From Croceicoccus estronivorus (GTDB taxonomy: Bacteria > Pseudomonadota > Alphaproteobacteria > Sphingomonadales > Sphingomonadaceae), in NCBI RefSeq assembly GCF_001625325.1, contig NZ_JRQQ01000003.1, positions 62,001 to 126,000 on the forward strand: 64,000 nucleotides of DNA, written 5' to 3'. The position numbers and the translations under genes are program-made. Positions 7,337 through 17,229 of the stretch are shown here, in pieces. Every line of letters begins with the position of its first letter. The stretch's first letter is position 1. The notes beneath the pieces are model-generated. The model ran no database searches. It was not told the DNA's origin and saw only the letters and a list, made by a program, of their open reading frames with translations.

Positions 7337-10163
7337 CCCAGTTTACTCCGGTGCCGATGGCAACGCCCAACGGCACTTCCAGTGTTACAGCCGGCCCGGC
7401 GGCATCGTCCATCACTCGTTCAATTACGGCTGAGGCCGCTTCGACGTCCTTCTCGGGAACTTCGAAGACAAGTTCGTCGTGCACCTGCAGCAGCATGCGG
7501 ACATGGCCAAGGCCTGCCGCATCGAGTTCGGGCATCATGCGAATCATCGCGCGTTTGATGATATCGGCGCAAGCGCCCTGCAGCGGTGCGTTGATCGCAG
7601 CCCGTTCGCTGCCCTGCCTTTCGGCCTGGTTTTTCGAGTTGATGCGGGGAAACCATGTCTTGCGGCCAAAGACCGTTTCCGAATAGCCGCGTTCCCGCAC
7701 CTGTTCCAGCGTGGTCACGATGTAGCGTTGAATGCCGGGAAAGCGTTCGAAATAGCGGTCGATCATCGCTTGCGCTTCGTCGGCATCGACGCCGAGCCTT
7801 CCAGCCAGTCCCCAGCGCGAGATGCCATAGAGGATCGCGAAATTGATCGTCTTGGCCCGCGCGCGCGTGTCGCGATCCACATGGCCGAACATCTCCTCAG
7901 CCGTGCGGGCGTGAATATCCTCACCTTTGGCGAAGGCATCCTTCAATGCCGGGACATTGGCGAGTTCCGCAGCCAGTCGCAATTCGATCTGGCTGTAGTC
8001 TGCGGCAAGCAGGATATTGCCCTCTTCCGCGACGAAAGCCTCCCGTATCCGGCGGCCGATTTCCGTGCGGGCCGGAATGTTCTGCAAATTGGGGTCGGTC
8101 GACGAAAGCCGCCCTGTCTGGGCACCGACCAGACTGTAGCTGGTGTGTACTCGCCCGGTTTGCGGATTGATCGCAGCTTGCAAGGCGTCGGTATAGGTCG
8201 ACTTCAGCTTTGCCAACTGGCGCCAGTCGAGCACTTTGGTGGCGATTTCCGCCCCCTGACCGGCCAGCTTTTCCAGCATCGACTGGTCAGTGGAATATTG
8301 GCCGCTCTTGCCCTTGCGCCCGCCCTTGTAGCCCAGCTTGTCGAACAGGATCTCTCCCAGCTGCTTGGGGCTGCCGATGGTGAATTCCTGGCCGGCAAGG
8401 CCGTGAATCTCCTGTTCCAGTGCGCCGAGGCGGTCGGCAAACTCGGTCGATAGACGCGCGAGCTGTTCGCGATCAACCTTGATTCCGTGCCGCTCCATCT
8501 GGGCGACCACCGGGATCAGCGGGCGGTCGACCCGTTCGTAGATCCGGGTGCCGCCCTCCTGCGCGATCCGGTCACGCAGGATGCGGTGGAGCCGCCAGGT
8601 GATGTCGGCATCTTCGGCAGCGTATTCGGTTGCCTTGTCCAGCTGAACCTCGCCAAAAGGTATCGCAGCCTTGCCGGTTCCACAGACTTCCTTGAACTTG
8701 ATCGTGGTGTGGCCGAGATGCCGTTCGGCAAGTTCGTCCATGCCGTGGCCGCCGATGCCATCTTCCGCACGGCCCGCGTCCAGATCGAAGCTCATCACCA
8801 TGGTGTCGTCGACCGGGCCCATGGCAATGCCATGTCGGGCCAGCACATTGATGTCGTATTTCACATTTTGCCCGATTTTCAGGACGGCCTCGCTTTCGAG
8901 TAGAGGCTTGAGCCTGGCGATAGCCTCATCCAGAGGGACTTGCTGAGGCTTTTCGGCAAACATGTCCGAGCCGCCATGGCCCAAAGGTATATAGCAGGCT
9001 TCGTTCGGCCCGAGAGCAAGGCTCACGCCGACGAGATCGGCCTGAATAGCGTCAAGCGCGCTGGTTTCCGTATCGACAGCGACTGCGCGTGCATTGAATG
9101 CGCGGGAAATCCAGTCTTCAAGGTCGGACAGGGTCTGGACGCAGCGATAAGCCGTTCGATCGACTGGCGGCATTTCCGGCAAGTCCTGCCGGCTGCCTTG
9201 CGACGCGCCGGAGGATGGTTTCCCGGCATTTCCGGTTGCCGCCGAATCGGACTGATTCGAAGAGGGCGCCTTGCCTGCCGTTGTGTCCAGCCGCCGAAGC
9301 AGGCTGGAAAAACCATGGTGCTTGAGAAAGGCCGCGAGCGGATCGGGCGGGATTTCGCCCAATTTGAAGCTCTCCAGCGACAAGGGAAGATCGCAGTCCT
9401 GCCTCAGCTCCACCAGAACGCGGCTGAGACGCGCCATTTCTGCCTCATCGATCAGCCTTTCCCGCATCTTGGAGGGTTTCATGCCTTCCGCCGCGGCCAG
9501 GGTGCTTTCGAGGTCGCCGTATTCCTGGATCAGCTTGGTTGCCGTCTTGGGGCCGATTCCCCGGATGCCGGGAATATTGTCGACCGAATCGCCCATCAGC
9601 GCGAGGACATCGCCGACCTTTTCGGGCGGGACGCCGAATTTCTCCATCACTTCAGGTACGTCGATTCGCTGGTTTTTCATCGTATCCAGCATGTCGATAT
9701 GGCCGCCGCCGTCGCTATCGCCGATGAGCTGCATCAGGTCCTTGTCGGACGACACAATGGTGACATCCCAGCCATTACGGGCGGCTTCGCGCGCGTAGGA
9801 TGCGATCAGATCGTCGGCTTCCAGCCCCTCTTCCTCGATGCAGGGCAGGCTGAATGCCTTGGTCGCATCGCGAATCAGGGGGAACTGCGGAACCAGATCT
9901 TCGGGTGGGGGCGGGCGGTTGGCCTTGTAATGTTCATAAAGTTCGTTGCGGAACGAAGTGCCCGATTTGTCGAGAATCACGGCCAGATGCGTGGGGCCGT
10001 CCGCCTCATGCAGATCCTTCGCCAGTTTCCACAGCATGGACGTGTATCCATAGACCGCACCAACAGGCGTGCCCTCCGGGTTGGTAAGGGGTGGAAGCCG
10101 GTGATAGGCCCGGAAAATGTAGGCGGAACCGTCGATGATGTAGAGATGTTGCTTGTCGGCCAT
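7323..10163 (-). CDS. polA: DNA polymerase I
   Basis: Family A DNA polymerase of about 946 residues that fills gaps after Okazaki primer removal and in excision repair. Seen: an N-terminal 5'-3' exonuclease domain (LYIIDGSAYIFRAY onward, GDVLALMGDSVDNIPG), a 3'-5' proofreading domain with VDTETSALD (the DxE motif), and the polymerase domain with motif A DYSQIELRLAA, motif B with RAKTINFAILYG, and motif C VHDELVF. All three activities look intact. I choose the ATG at 10163 (MADKQHLYIIDG) since similarity begins there; an in-frame ATG at 10190 would add nine residues. The stop lies inside the next gene, the sensor kinase. Confidence 0.97.
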   Translation of the reverse strand: MADKQHLYIIDGSAYIFRAYHRLPPLTNPEGTPVGAVYGYTSMLWKLAKDLHEADGPTHLAVILDKSGTSFRNELYEHYKANRPPPPEDLVPQFPLIRDATKAFSLPCIEEEGLEADDLIASYAREAARNGWDVTIVSSDKDLMQLIGDSDGGGHIDMLDTMKNQRIDVPEVMEKFGVPPEKVGDVLALMGDSVDNIPGIRGIGPKTATKLIQEYGDLESTLAAAEGMKPSKMRERLIDEAEMARLSRVLVELRQDCDLPLSLESFKLGEIPPDPLAAFLKHHGFSSLLRRLDTTAGKAPSSNQSDSAATGNAGKPSSGASQGSRQDLPEMPPVDRTAYRCVQTLSDLEDWISRAFNARAVAVDTETSALDAIQADLVGVSLALGPNEACYIPLGHGGSDMFAEKPQQVPLDEAIARLKPLLESEAVLKIGQNVKYDINVLARHGIAMGPVDDTMVMSFDLDAGRAEDGIGGHGMDELAERHLGHTTIKFKEVCGTGKAAIPFGEVQLDKATEYAAEDADITWRLHRILRDRIAQEGGTRIYERVDRPLIPVVAQMERHGIKVDREQLARLSTEFADRLGALEQEIHGLAGQEFTIGSPKQLGEILFDKLGYKGGRKGKSGQYSTDQSMLEKLAGQGAEIATKVLDWRQLAKLKSTYTDALQAAINPQTGRVHTSYSLVGAQTGRLSSTDPNLQNIPARTEIGRRIREAFVAEEGNILLAADYSQIELRLAAELANVPALKDAFAKGEDIHARTAEEMFGHVDRDTRARAKTINFAILYGISRWGLAGRLGVDADEAQAMIDRYFERFPGIQRYIVTTLEQVRERGYSETVFGRKTWFPRINSKNQAERQGSERAAINAPLQGACADIIKRAMIRMMPELDAAGLGHVRMLLQVHDELVFEVPEKDVEAASAVIERVMDDAAGPAVTLEVPLGVAIGTGVNWDAAH

Positions 10164-10428
10164 GCGGCTTCGTAGCAGCGCCTTGGCCATCGGTCAGCCG
10201 GTTTCAGTTCGTTCGGGATGATGTCATTAAAATGTCGTAATCCTGCGCCAAGGCCATTGGCGAACGAGGCGATGTGGTCCGGTGTGAAAAAGTGCCGTAC
10301 CGCGAACACGCTTGCATCGTCTCTCAATGACGATTATTTGTGCGCGCGAAGTCTGCCCTAGGGGGGAGGCTTTACGTATGGCTCGATAAGGCCTGCGTAT
10401 TCCACTCGCTGTTCAAGGATTGCTATAC

Positions 10429-10677
10429 ATGCGCAAGATCGTTCTCGCTGCCGCCGCTGCCGCTGGTGCTCTGACTCTCGCGGCTTGCTCGGAAAAGACC
10501 GAAGAAGCTGCTGCTGATACCGCTGACTCGGCAATGGCCGACGCGGAAGCTGCTGCTGACACCGCGACCGACGCCGCTGCTGACGCTACTGACGCCGCTG
10601 CTGAAGCCACCGACGCTGCCGCTGACGCTGCTGCTCCGGCTGAAGCTCCGGCTGCTGACGCTCCGGCGGCCGAGTGA
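10429..10677 (+). CDS. small alanine-rich lipoprotein
   Basis: An 82-residue secreted lipoprotein of unknown function. Seen: a signal peptide MRKIVLAAAAAAGALTLAAC with a lipobox ending at Cys 20, after which the mature protein is almost wholly Ala, Asp, Glu, Thr and Pro in imperfect ATDAAAD-like units, ending in a Pro-Ala tail. The composition predicts an acidic, extended or helical surface tether rather than an enzyme. AAGGA lies about 8 bases before the ATG, and a strong terminator follows 26 bases after the stop, so it is a single-gene transcript. The repetitive composition makes similarity searches uninformative. Confidence 0.75.
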   Translation: MRKIVLAAAAAAGALTLAACSEKTEEAAADTADSAMADAEAAADTATDAAADATDAAAEATDAAADAAAPAEAPAADAPAAE

Positions 10678-10703
10678 TCTTCTGATCCATTCGGAAACGG
10701 AAA

Positions 10704-10732
10704 GGGCGCGACCTGATGGTCGCGCCCTTTTT
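10704..10732 (+). terminator. rho-independent terminator
   Basis: GGGCGCGACC (10704-10713) pairs with GGTCGCGCCC (10718-10727) around TGAT and is followed by five T. It ends the transcript of the small lipoprotein. Confidence 0.9.
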
Positions 10733-10864
10733 GTATCTGCCTGATTCGTATCTCTAACACATGGTACCGGTTGCAAGCCGGCTGCTGCGGATCGCGGTCA
10801 CAATCGCCTAACAAACAGGTAGCGGTGACGCGGTAGGACCCGCGAAACCGCTTCTCCTTACCCG

Positions 10865-11878
10865 TCAGTAGCGCGCGTTCACCCAGTGGGTGTTGTCGTT
10901 CGCAGCCAGCTGCGTGTAACCGTCATATATAGCCTTCGCGATTTCTGCGATGCGATGTTCACGAGCGAGGCGGGTCCCTTGCCCCGTGACATAGATGGCG
11001 ACAGCATAGGCCCGCCCGTCCGATGTCTTGATAATACCGATGTCGCTGGATGTGTTGTTCAGCGATCCGGTCTTGTGGGCAACCTGAACGTCTTCCGGCA
11101 ACAGGGCGCGGATGCGCCGCTTGCCGGTAATGCACCGTTCCATCGCCCCGATCAGGACGTCACGGCTTGCCTGGCTCAGCCAGCGGCCCTTGTACAATCC
11201 GCTCAGCAACTGGACCATGGCATGGGGCGTTGCGCTGTCGCGCGGATCGATATGCGATGCGGGATCGAATTCGCCGTCATCGCGGACCAGCGTGGCAATA
11301 TCGCGGTCGATCCGGAAATCCTTGATGCCTGCCTTGCGGACCCAGCGATTGACCGCTTCCGGCCCGCCGATGACGGCCAGCAGTGCGTCTGTCGCATTAT
11401 TGTCGCTCCGCGTGATCATCCGCTCGATCAGATCGTGGGCGGGCAAATAGGCCCCTTTGCGAACCGGGGCGGTTGCGCTTGAAAAGGGTTGAGACCGTAC
11501 CGGGATCAGCAGCGGATATTCGCTTGTCAGGCTCCAGCGCCCGTTGTCCACGCCATCCAGAAAAGTGGCGGCAATCGCGATTTTGCTGGTGCTCGCCATG
11601 GGGAAGCGCTGATCCCCCAGAATGGCAACTTCGTGGCCGTCGGAGAGATCGACTGCCGCGACCCCGATCCTTCCCTGCGCTCCGTTGGCAAGGCGCGCAA
11701 TCTGCGCCTCGAACGGATTTGCATAGCCTTCGTTGAAATCCTTGGGGACGCGGAACTCGGTTCCGAGCACCGCATCGAAGCTGGCGCCATAGTCCTGAGG
11801 GTTTGCCTGCAGCGGCTGGGCGGCCAACATGCCAAGGCCCAGCGCCATTACCAATCGTCCGATTGTCTTGCGCATCAT
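10865..11878 (-). CDS. class A beta-lactamase-like serine hydrolase
   Basis: A 337-residue exported protein of the class A beta-lactamase / penicillin-binding fold. Seen: a signal peptide of about 25 residues; the nucleophile motif STSK (Ser about 96, Lys about 99); SDN at about 158-160; KTG at about 269-271 followed by SLNNTSSDIG. The omega-loop motif ExxLN is not recognisable: where RWEPELN would lie there is an Ile/Ala/Thr-containing stretch and a longer loop before RDSATP. Without the Glu that activates the deacylating water it may hydrolyse beta-lactams slowly or by another route, or be a related peptidase. No ampR-type regulator is adjacent. It may be intrinsic to the genus rather than acquired. 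Confidence 0.8.
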   Translation of the reverse strand: MMRKTIGRLVMALGLGMLAAQPLQANPQDYGASFDAVLGTEFRVPKDFNEGYANPFEAQIARLANGAQGRIGVAAVDLSDGHEVAILGDQRFPMASTSKIAIAATFLDGVDNGRWSLTSEYPLLIPVRSQPFSSATAPVRKGAYLPAHDLIERMITRSDNNATDALLAVIGGPEAVNRWVRKAGIKDFRIDRDIATLVRDDGEFDPASHIDPRDSATPHAMVQLLSGLYKGRWLSQASRDVLIGAMERCITGKRRIRALLPEDVQVAHKTGSLNNTSSDIGIIKTSDGRAYAVAIYVTGQGTRLAREHRIAEIAKAIYDGYTQLAANDNTHWVNARY

Positions 11879-12057
11879 ATGCCTATCCTACCCGTCCTTG
11901 GTTAGCGGAAACATAACGCCAACCGCGTGTTTTAGACAAGCCGGGGCCAATCAGGTGGTCGTGCGAATGCGGTGAACCGAGCGGTATGTCCGTCAGATGT
12001 AACTGATTTCTTGCGGGAATTGAGCCGCTGCGGTCCATCCCTGCCTGTCGGTGCGGG

Positions 12058-12834
12058 CTATCGCGCCCCAATTGCGCGGCGGGCATCCTGCACGAAGCTC
12101 GACATACGGACACCCTGGTAGATCAATTGGCTTGCGAGACGCCCGGCTGGCCGCATGGGGCGCCGAACCTGCAAAAACAGCACGACGCGCAACTGGTCGG
12201 TATCGTTCCACACCTCGTGCGGATAGGTTTCGTCAAAGACCAGCCATTTCCCCTCGCGCCACTGTGCGCCCGTCCCGGCCACTTCGATTTCGCAGCGTTT
12301 ATCGCTGTCAGGTACCATCAGCGGCAGGTGGCAATTAAGCCAGGCTTTAGTGAGGCCCCGGTGTAGGGGGACATGCGTTCCAGGTTCCATGATGGAAAAG
12401 AAAGCCACGACCACTCCGGGAACCCGATCGATCAACTCCGCCGTGTGGGGGCAGCGGGCACAGTTGGCATCCGACCGGAAGCCGTAGCCCTGGAAGAAAA
12501 AGCTCTTCCAGGCGGCTGTGCGGGCAATCCTGCGGTGATCGGGCGAGATTTCGCCAAGTGGCGGGATCACCTCTCTTGTGTCGATCAGGTGCATGGCCTC
12601 AGTCTGGATGACCCGCCAGTGCCGTTGCAAATCGCCAAGGCCCTCGATGGCGGCGGGATCGACGAAGGGGGTATCCGCGATCATGGATTGCTTTGCCAGC
12701 CAACGATTGACGGGCCTGCGCAAAATTTTCCCCATGCGGACTACCGGGGTCTGGCGCTTTCGGGCTTTCGGAGCAGCCCGGTGGGAGACAGGGCGATCAG
12801 GCCCTGCGGAGTCATTTATATGACCGCTTGCCAT
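12058..12834 (-). CDS. aspartyl/asparaginyl beta-hydroxylase family dioxygenase
   Basis: An Fe(II)/2-oxoglutarate dioxygenase of 258 residues or fewer. Seen: a cupin-like core with the iron ligands in HVPLHRG and YPHEVWN, plus WLNCHLPL and the 2-oxoglutarate-binding Arg region LRVVLFLQVRRP. This layout matches the Asp/Asn hydroxylase group that includes lipid A hydroxylase LpxO; the substrate could be lipid A or a protein. FSIMEPGTHVPLHRG is typical of LpxO-like enzymes. The start is uncertain: MGKILRRPVNRWL at 12735 is a good alternative, because the first 33 residues are basic and low in conservation. No lipid A genes are adjacent. Confidence 0.83.
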   Translation of the reverse strand: MASGHINDSAGPDRPVSHRAAPKARKRQTPVVRMGKILRRPVNRWLAKQSMIADTPFVDPAAIEGLGDLQRHWRVIQTEAMHLIDTREVIPPLGEISPDHRRIARTAAWKSFFFQGYGFRSDANCARCPHTAELIDRVPGVVVAFFSIMEPGTHVPLHRGLTKAWLNCHLPLMVPDSDKRCEIEVAGTGAQWREGKWLVFDETYPHEVWNDTDQLRVVLFLQVRRPMRPAGRLASQLIYQGVRMSSFVQDARRAIGAR

Positions 12835-12938
12835 GCACCCTTATTAGCATTTTGCACGGGGCAAGCCCACTGCCTGTAGTTCCAATTGTGCTGCAGGGTG
12901 GGGGGAGTGGGCGGAAAGGCACCTGTGTTGCAGGTATG

Positions 12939-12969
12939 AAAAAGGGCCGGAAGATCGCTCTTCCGGCCC
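12939..12969 (-). terminator. rho-independent terminator of groESL
   Basis: On the minus strand GGGCCGGAAGA pairs with TCTTCCGGCCC around a short loop, and the stem is followed by five T (the A-run at 12939-12943). It lies just beyond the groEL stop. Confidence 0.88.
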
Positions 12970-12997
12970 CGTTTTCGGTATCGTCAGGACGAGGGGT

Positions 12998-14653
<1,656 letters not shown>

Positions 14654-14691
14654 CTAGAAAATTCCTGAATGGGAGAAAGCGTCGGGTGCGA

Positions 14692-14979
14692 TCAGGCGAT
14701 CACGCCCAGAATGTCGCTTTCCTTCATGATCAGCAGGTCTTCGCCATCGACCTTGACCTCGGTGCCGGACCATTTGCCGAACAGCACGCGGTCGCCAGCC
14801 TTGACGTCCAGTGGGGTAACCTTGCCGTCTTCCGAACGGGCGCCCGAACCAACGGCGACGATTTCGCCTTCGCTCGGCTTTTCCTTTGCGCTGTCGGGGA
14901 TGATGATGCCGCCGGCGGTCTTTTCCTCGGCTTCGATGCGACGGACAAGAACGCGGTCGTGCAACGGACGGAATGCCAT
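14692..14979 (-). CDS. groES: co-chaperonin GroES
   Basis: The 95-residue lid of the GroEL chamber. Seen: the start [14 protein letters not shown], the mobile loop [18 protein letters not shown] that contacts GroEL, and the C-terminal [18 protein letters not shown] start at the ATG at 14979, preceded by AGAGG; an in-frame ATG six codons upstream would add MEEVRH, which the family lacks. It is the first gene of the groESL operon and lies just downstream of a CIRCE element. Confidence 0.99.
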   Translation of the reverse strand: MAFRPLHDRVLVRRIEAEEKTAGGIIIPDSAKEKPSEGEIVAVGSGARSEDGKVTPLDVKAGDRVLFGKWSGTEVKVDGEDLLIMKESDILGVIA

Positions 14980-15013
14980 GTGTCTGACCTCTTCCAATTG
15001 GGTTGATCTGATC

Positions 15014-15040
15014 TTGGCACTCTCGACATGAGAGTGCCAG
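15014..15040 (-). promoter_or_regulatory. CIRCE operator (HrcA binding site)
   Basis: TTGGCACTC (15014-15022), nine spacer bases, then GAGTGCCAG (15032-15040). This is one mismatch per arm from the CIRCE consensus TTAGCACTC-N9-GAGTGCTAA. Its place about 35 bases before groES indicates heat-shock control by the HrcA repressor; hrcA itself is not in the window. Confidence 0.93.
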
Positions 15041-15222
15041 CGGCGGGCATATGGTAGGGGTGCCAGGCAGCGTCAAGAGACGGGCAGCACATTTTTTTGC
15101 GGCATCGTATGTGCCGACCGGGATTGCGGCTCGTCACGCGGTTGGGCTACCGCACGGATGGTCGCAGTGGTCCTGACGGGTTAGGAAGGGCCGCTCCGGT
15201 GCAAATGGAAAGGCAGGATAAC

Positions 15223-15750
15223 ATGAACGTGAGTCGGAACTGGCGTCGGGCGCCCTGGTTGGCCCTTCTTCCTCTCGTGCTGGCTGGCTGCGGAGGTGGG
15301 GAAAGCCGGCAGGAACCGGCAGCTTCCGAAAACGCAGAGCCCACGGCGGATACGGCTACCGCTATTGGCGAAACGGCTGAAGAACCGGCGGACGTGTCCG
15401 CGCAAGCAGGCGGATCGGAGACGGCCTCAGCAGAACAGGCGGCTCCGAAAGTGGCCGCGACTCAACCGCCACCGGCATTCGCGCAATGCCGTAGCTGTCA
15501 CTCGGTGGAACCGGGCAGGCAGATGGTGGGGCCGAGCCTGGCGGGCATCTTCGGGACCAAGGCTGGCGACGTTGCGGGCTACAATTTCAGTGCCGCGATG
15601 AAGGAATCGGGTCTGGTCTGGGACGAGGCCACGCTCGACACGTATCTTCAGGCTCCGCGCGAAACGATCCCCGGCACCAAGATGATCTTTCCGGGTTTGA
15701 AGGACGAAGCGAAGCGCCAGGCGGTGATTGCCTATCTGAAAACGATCTGA
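15223..15750 (+). CDS. cytochrome c family lipoprotein
   Basis: A 175-residue membrane-anchored class I cytochrome c. Seen: a signal peptide with the lipobox LVLAGCGGG (lipid-bearing Cys about 23), a roughly 60-residue Ala/Glu/Pro-rich linker, then the haem motif CRSCH, GPSLAGIFG, and the axial Met in PGTKMIFPG, ending in VIAYLKTI. The cytochrome domain resembles cytochrome c2/c550 electron carriers, tethered to the membrane by the linker. I start at the ATG at 15223, preceded by AGGATAAC; frames further upstream lack a signal peptide. It stands alone; its electron partner cannot be told from the context. Confidence 0.88.
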   Translation: MNVSRNWRRAPWLALLPLVLAGCGGGESRQEPAASENAEPTADTATAIGETAEEPADVSAQAGGSETASAEQAAPKVAATQPPPAFAQCRSCHSVEPGRQMVGPSLAGIFGTKAGDVAGYNFSAAMKESGLVWDEATLDTYLQAPRETIPGTKMIFPGLKDEAKRQAVIAYLKTI

Positions 15751-15767
15751 GTCTTTCTGGCAGACAC

Positions 15768-15805
15768 AAGAAAAGGGCGGCTCCTTGCGGGGCCGCCCTT
15801 CGTTT
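15768..15805. terminator. bidirectional terminator
   Basis: GGGCGGC (15775-15781) pairs with GCCGCCC (15792-15798). It is flanked by AAAA on the left, which is a T-run on the minus strand, and by TTCGTTT on the right. It lies between the convergent cytochrome gene and rplL and can serve both. Confidence 0.8.
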
Positions 15806-15844
15806 GATCTCTCGTAAGAAGATCGAATAATCCGGTGAAGCGGA

Positions 15845-16225
15845 TTACTTGAGCTCGACGGTGCCGCCAGCGGCTTCGATCTTGCCCTTGATTTCTTCGG
15901 CTTCAGCCTTGCTGACGCCTTCCTTGAGCGGCTTCGGCGCGCCTTCGACGAGACCCTTGGCTTCGGTCAGGCCCAGGCCGGTGATGGCGCGGACTTCCTT
16001 GATGACCTGGATCTTCTTGCCGCCGTCACCGGTCAGGATGACGTCGAATTCGGTCTGCTCTTCAGCAGCGGCGCCACCGGCGTCACCACCAGCAGCAGGG
16101 GCGGCCACGGCCACGGCAGCAGCGGCGCTGACGCCCCATGCTTCTTCCAGGGCCTTGGCGAGTTCAGCCGCCTCAAGGACGGTCAGGGCGGAAAGGTCTT
16201 CAACAAGCTTGGCGATATCGGCCAT
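15845..16225 (-). CDS. rplL: ribosomal protein bL12 (L7/L12)
   Basis: The 126-residue stalk protein of the large ribosomal subunit, which recruits translation GTPases. Seen: an N-terminal dimerisation helix ([24 protein letters not shown]), an Ala-rich hinge at about 35-55, and the C-terminal domain [21 protein letters not shown] with [12 protein letters not shown]. It follows rplJ on the same strand with a 78-base gap, as usual. Unusually, rpoB is not downstream of it but lies divergently on the far side of rplJ. Confidence 0.99.
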   Translation of the reverse strand: MADIAKLVEDLSALTVLEAAELAKALEEAWGVSAAAAVAVAAPAAGGDAGGAAAEEQTEFDVILTGDGGKKIQVIKEVRAITGLGLTEAKGLVEGAPKPLKEGVSKAEAEEIKGKIEAAGGTVELK

Positions 16226-16303
16226 TGTTCAACACTCCAAAAATAACTGGCTGAGGCCCAGAGGGATTCTGGCGCCCCAAAATTCGCGTTTGCGTAAAAC
16301 TGC

Positions 16304-16819
16304 TTACGCCGCTTCCTTGGCGCCATAGGCACCGAAGACGCGGGCGAGCTTTGCTGCGGGTGCATTGACGACCTGAGCGACCTTCGTCGCCGGGGCGTTG
16401 ATCAGACCCACCAGCTTGCCACGCAGCTCGTCGAGCGACGGCATCGAGGCGAGTGCCTTGATTCCGGTTTCGTCGAGCATCTGCCCACCCATGGAACCAC
16501 CGACGATTTCGAGTTTGTCGTTGGTCTTGGTGAATTCCACTGCAGCCTTGGCCGCCGCAACCGGGTCCACCGAATAGGCGAGCGCGGTCGGGCCGAAGAG
16601 GTATTCTTCGAGGCCTTCGTACTGAGTGTCCTTCAGGGCGAGCTTGGCGAGGCTGTTCTTCGCAACCTTGTAGGACGCGCCGGCATCACGCATCTTCGAA
16701 CGCAGGTCGGTGGACTGGGCCACGGACAAGCCGAGGTTACGGGTGACAACCACCACGCCGGCCTCGTTGAAAGTTGCATTGAGCTGGGCGACCGATTCGG
16801 TTTTCTGCGAACGATCCAT
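16304..16819 (-). CDS. rplJ: ribosomal protein uL10
   Basis: The 171-residue base of the ribosomal stalk, which binds 23S rRNA and carries L7/L12 dimers on its C-terminal helix. Seen: MDRSQKTESVAQLNATF, VVVVTRNLGLSVAQSTDLR, the KVAKNSLAKLAL helix and an Ala-rich C-terminus. The ATG at 16819 has GAAGGAG seven bases upstream; a frame extension to 16834 adds residues that the family lacks. In most bacteria rplK and rplA precede this gene and rpoBC follow rplL; here neither is adjacent in that order. L10 usually represses its own operon through the leader RNA. Confidence 0.98.
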   Translation of the reverse strand: MDRSQKTESVAQLNATFNEAGVVVVTRNLGLSVAQSTDLRSKMRDAGASYKVAKNSLAKLALKDTQYEGLEEYLFGPTALAYSVDPVAAAKAAVEFTKTNDKLEIVGGSMGGQMLDETGIKALASMPSLDELRGKLVGLINAPATKVAQVVNAPAAKLARVFGAYGAKEAA

Positions 16820-17229
16820 GCCGTACTCCTTCACTATGGCCGCCCGGATTTCGGGCCGGACGACCGGCTACGTTTGTCCTTGCCGCATCGGCGCAAGCCG
16901 AAAACGACACGGGCGAGTCCGTTGAAGGGGAAGGAGGAGCGCCAACGGCGCGATTACGGGTGCCACCGGGGCAACCCATGAAAATCTCTTTTCCCCGTCT
17001 AGGCCGGAAATTAAGAAGGCCAAATTGCCCTCACCGACTGTCTCGGACGGATGACCGCACGGCGTGTGATGTATCGCACACTGTTCGGTCGGCCGGGCCA
17101 TTGACGTAAACGGCTTGCGAAGTCAAGCATTCCGGGCAGGCGGGCTGGCTATGGATCGCTTCGCCCAGCGACAACTCGTCGGTTGGCTGTTCACCACAAT
17201 TTTATCAAAAGTCGTTAGCGCGCCGGACG
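16820..17229. other. divergent intergenic region, possible L10 leader
   Basis: About 410 bases without a gene between rplJ (-) and the acyltransferase (+). It must hold the rplJL promoter and 5' leader on the minus strand, and the acyltransferase promoter. The minus-strand RNA from about 16985 can form several GC stems (for example the GGGTTGCCCCGGTGGCACCC segment), consistent with an L10-binding leader, but I cannot match the L10 leader consensus with certainty. Confidence 0.45.
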
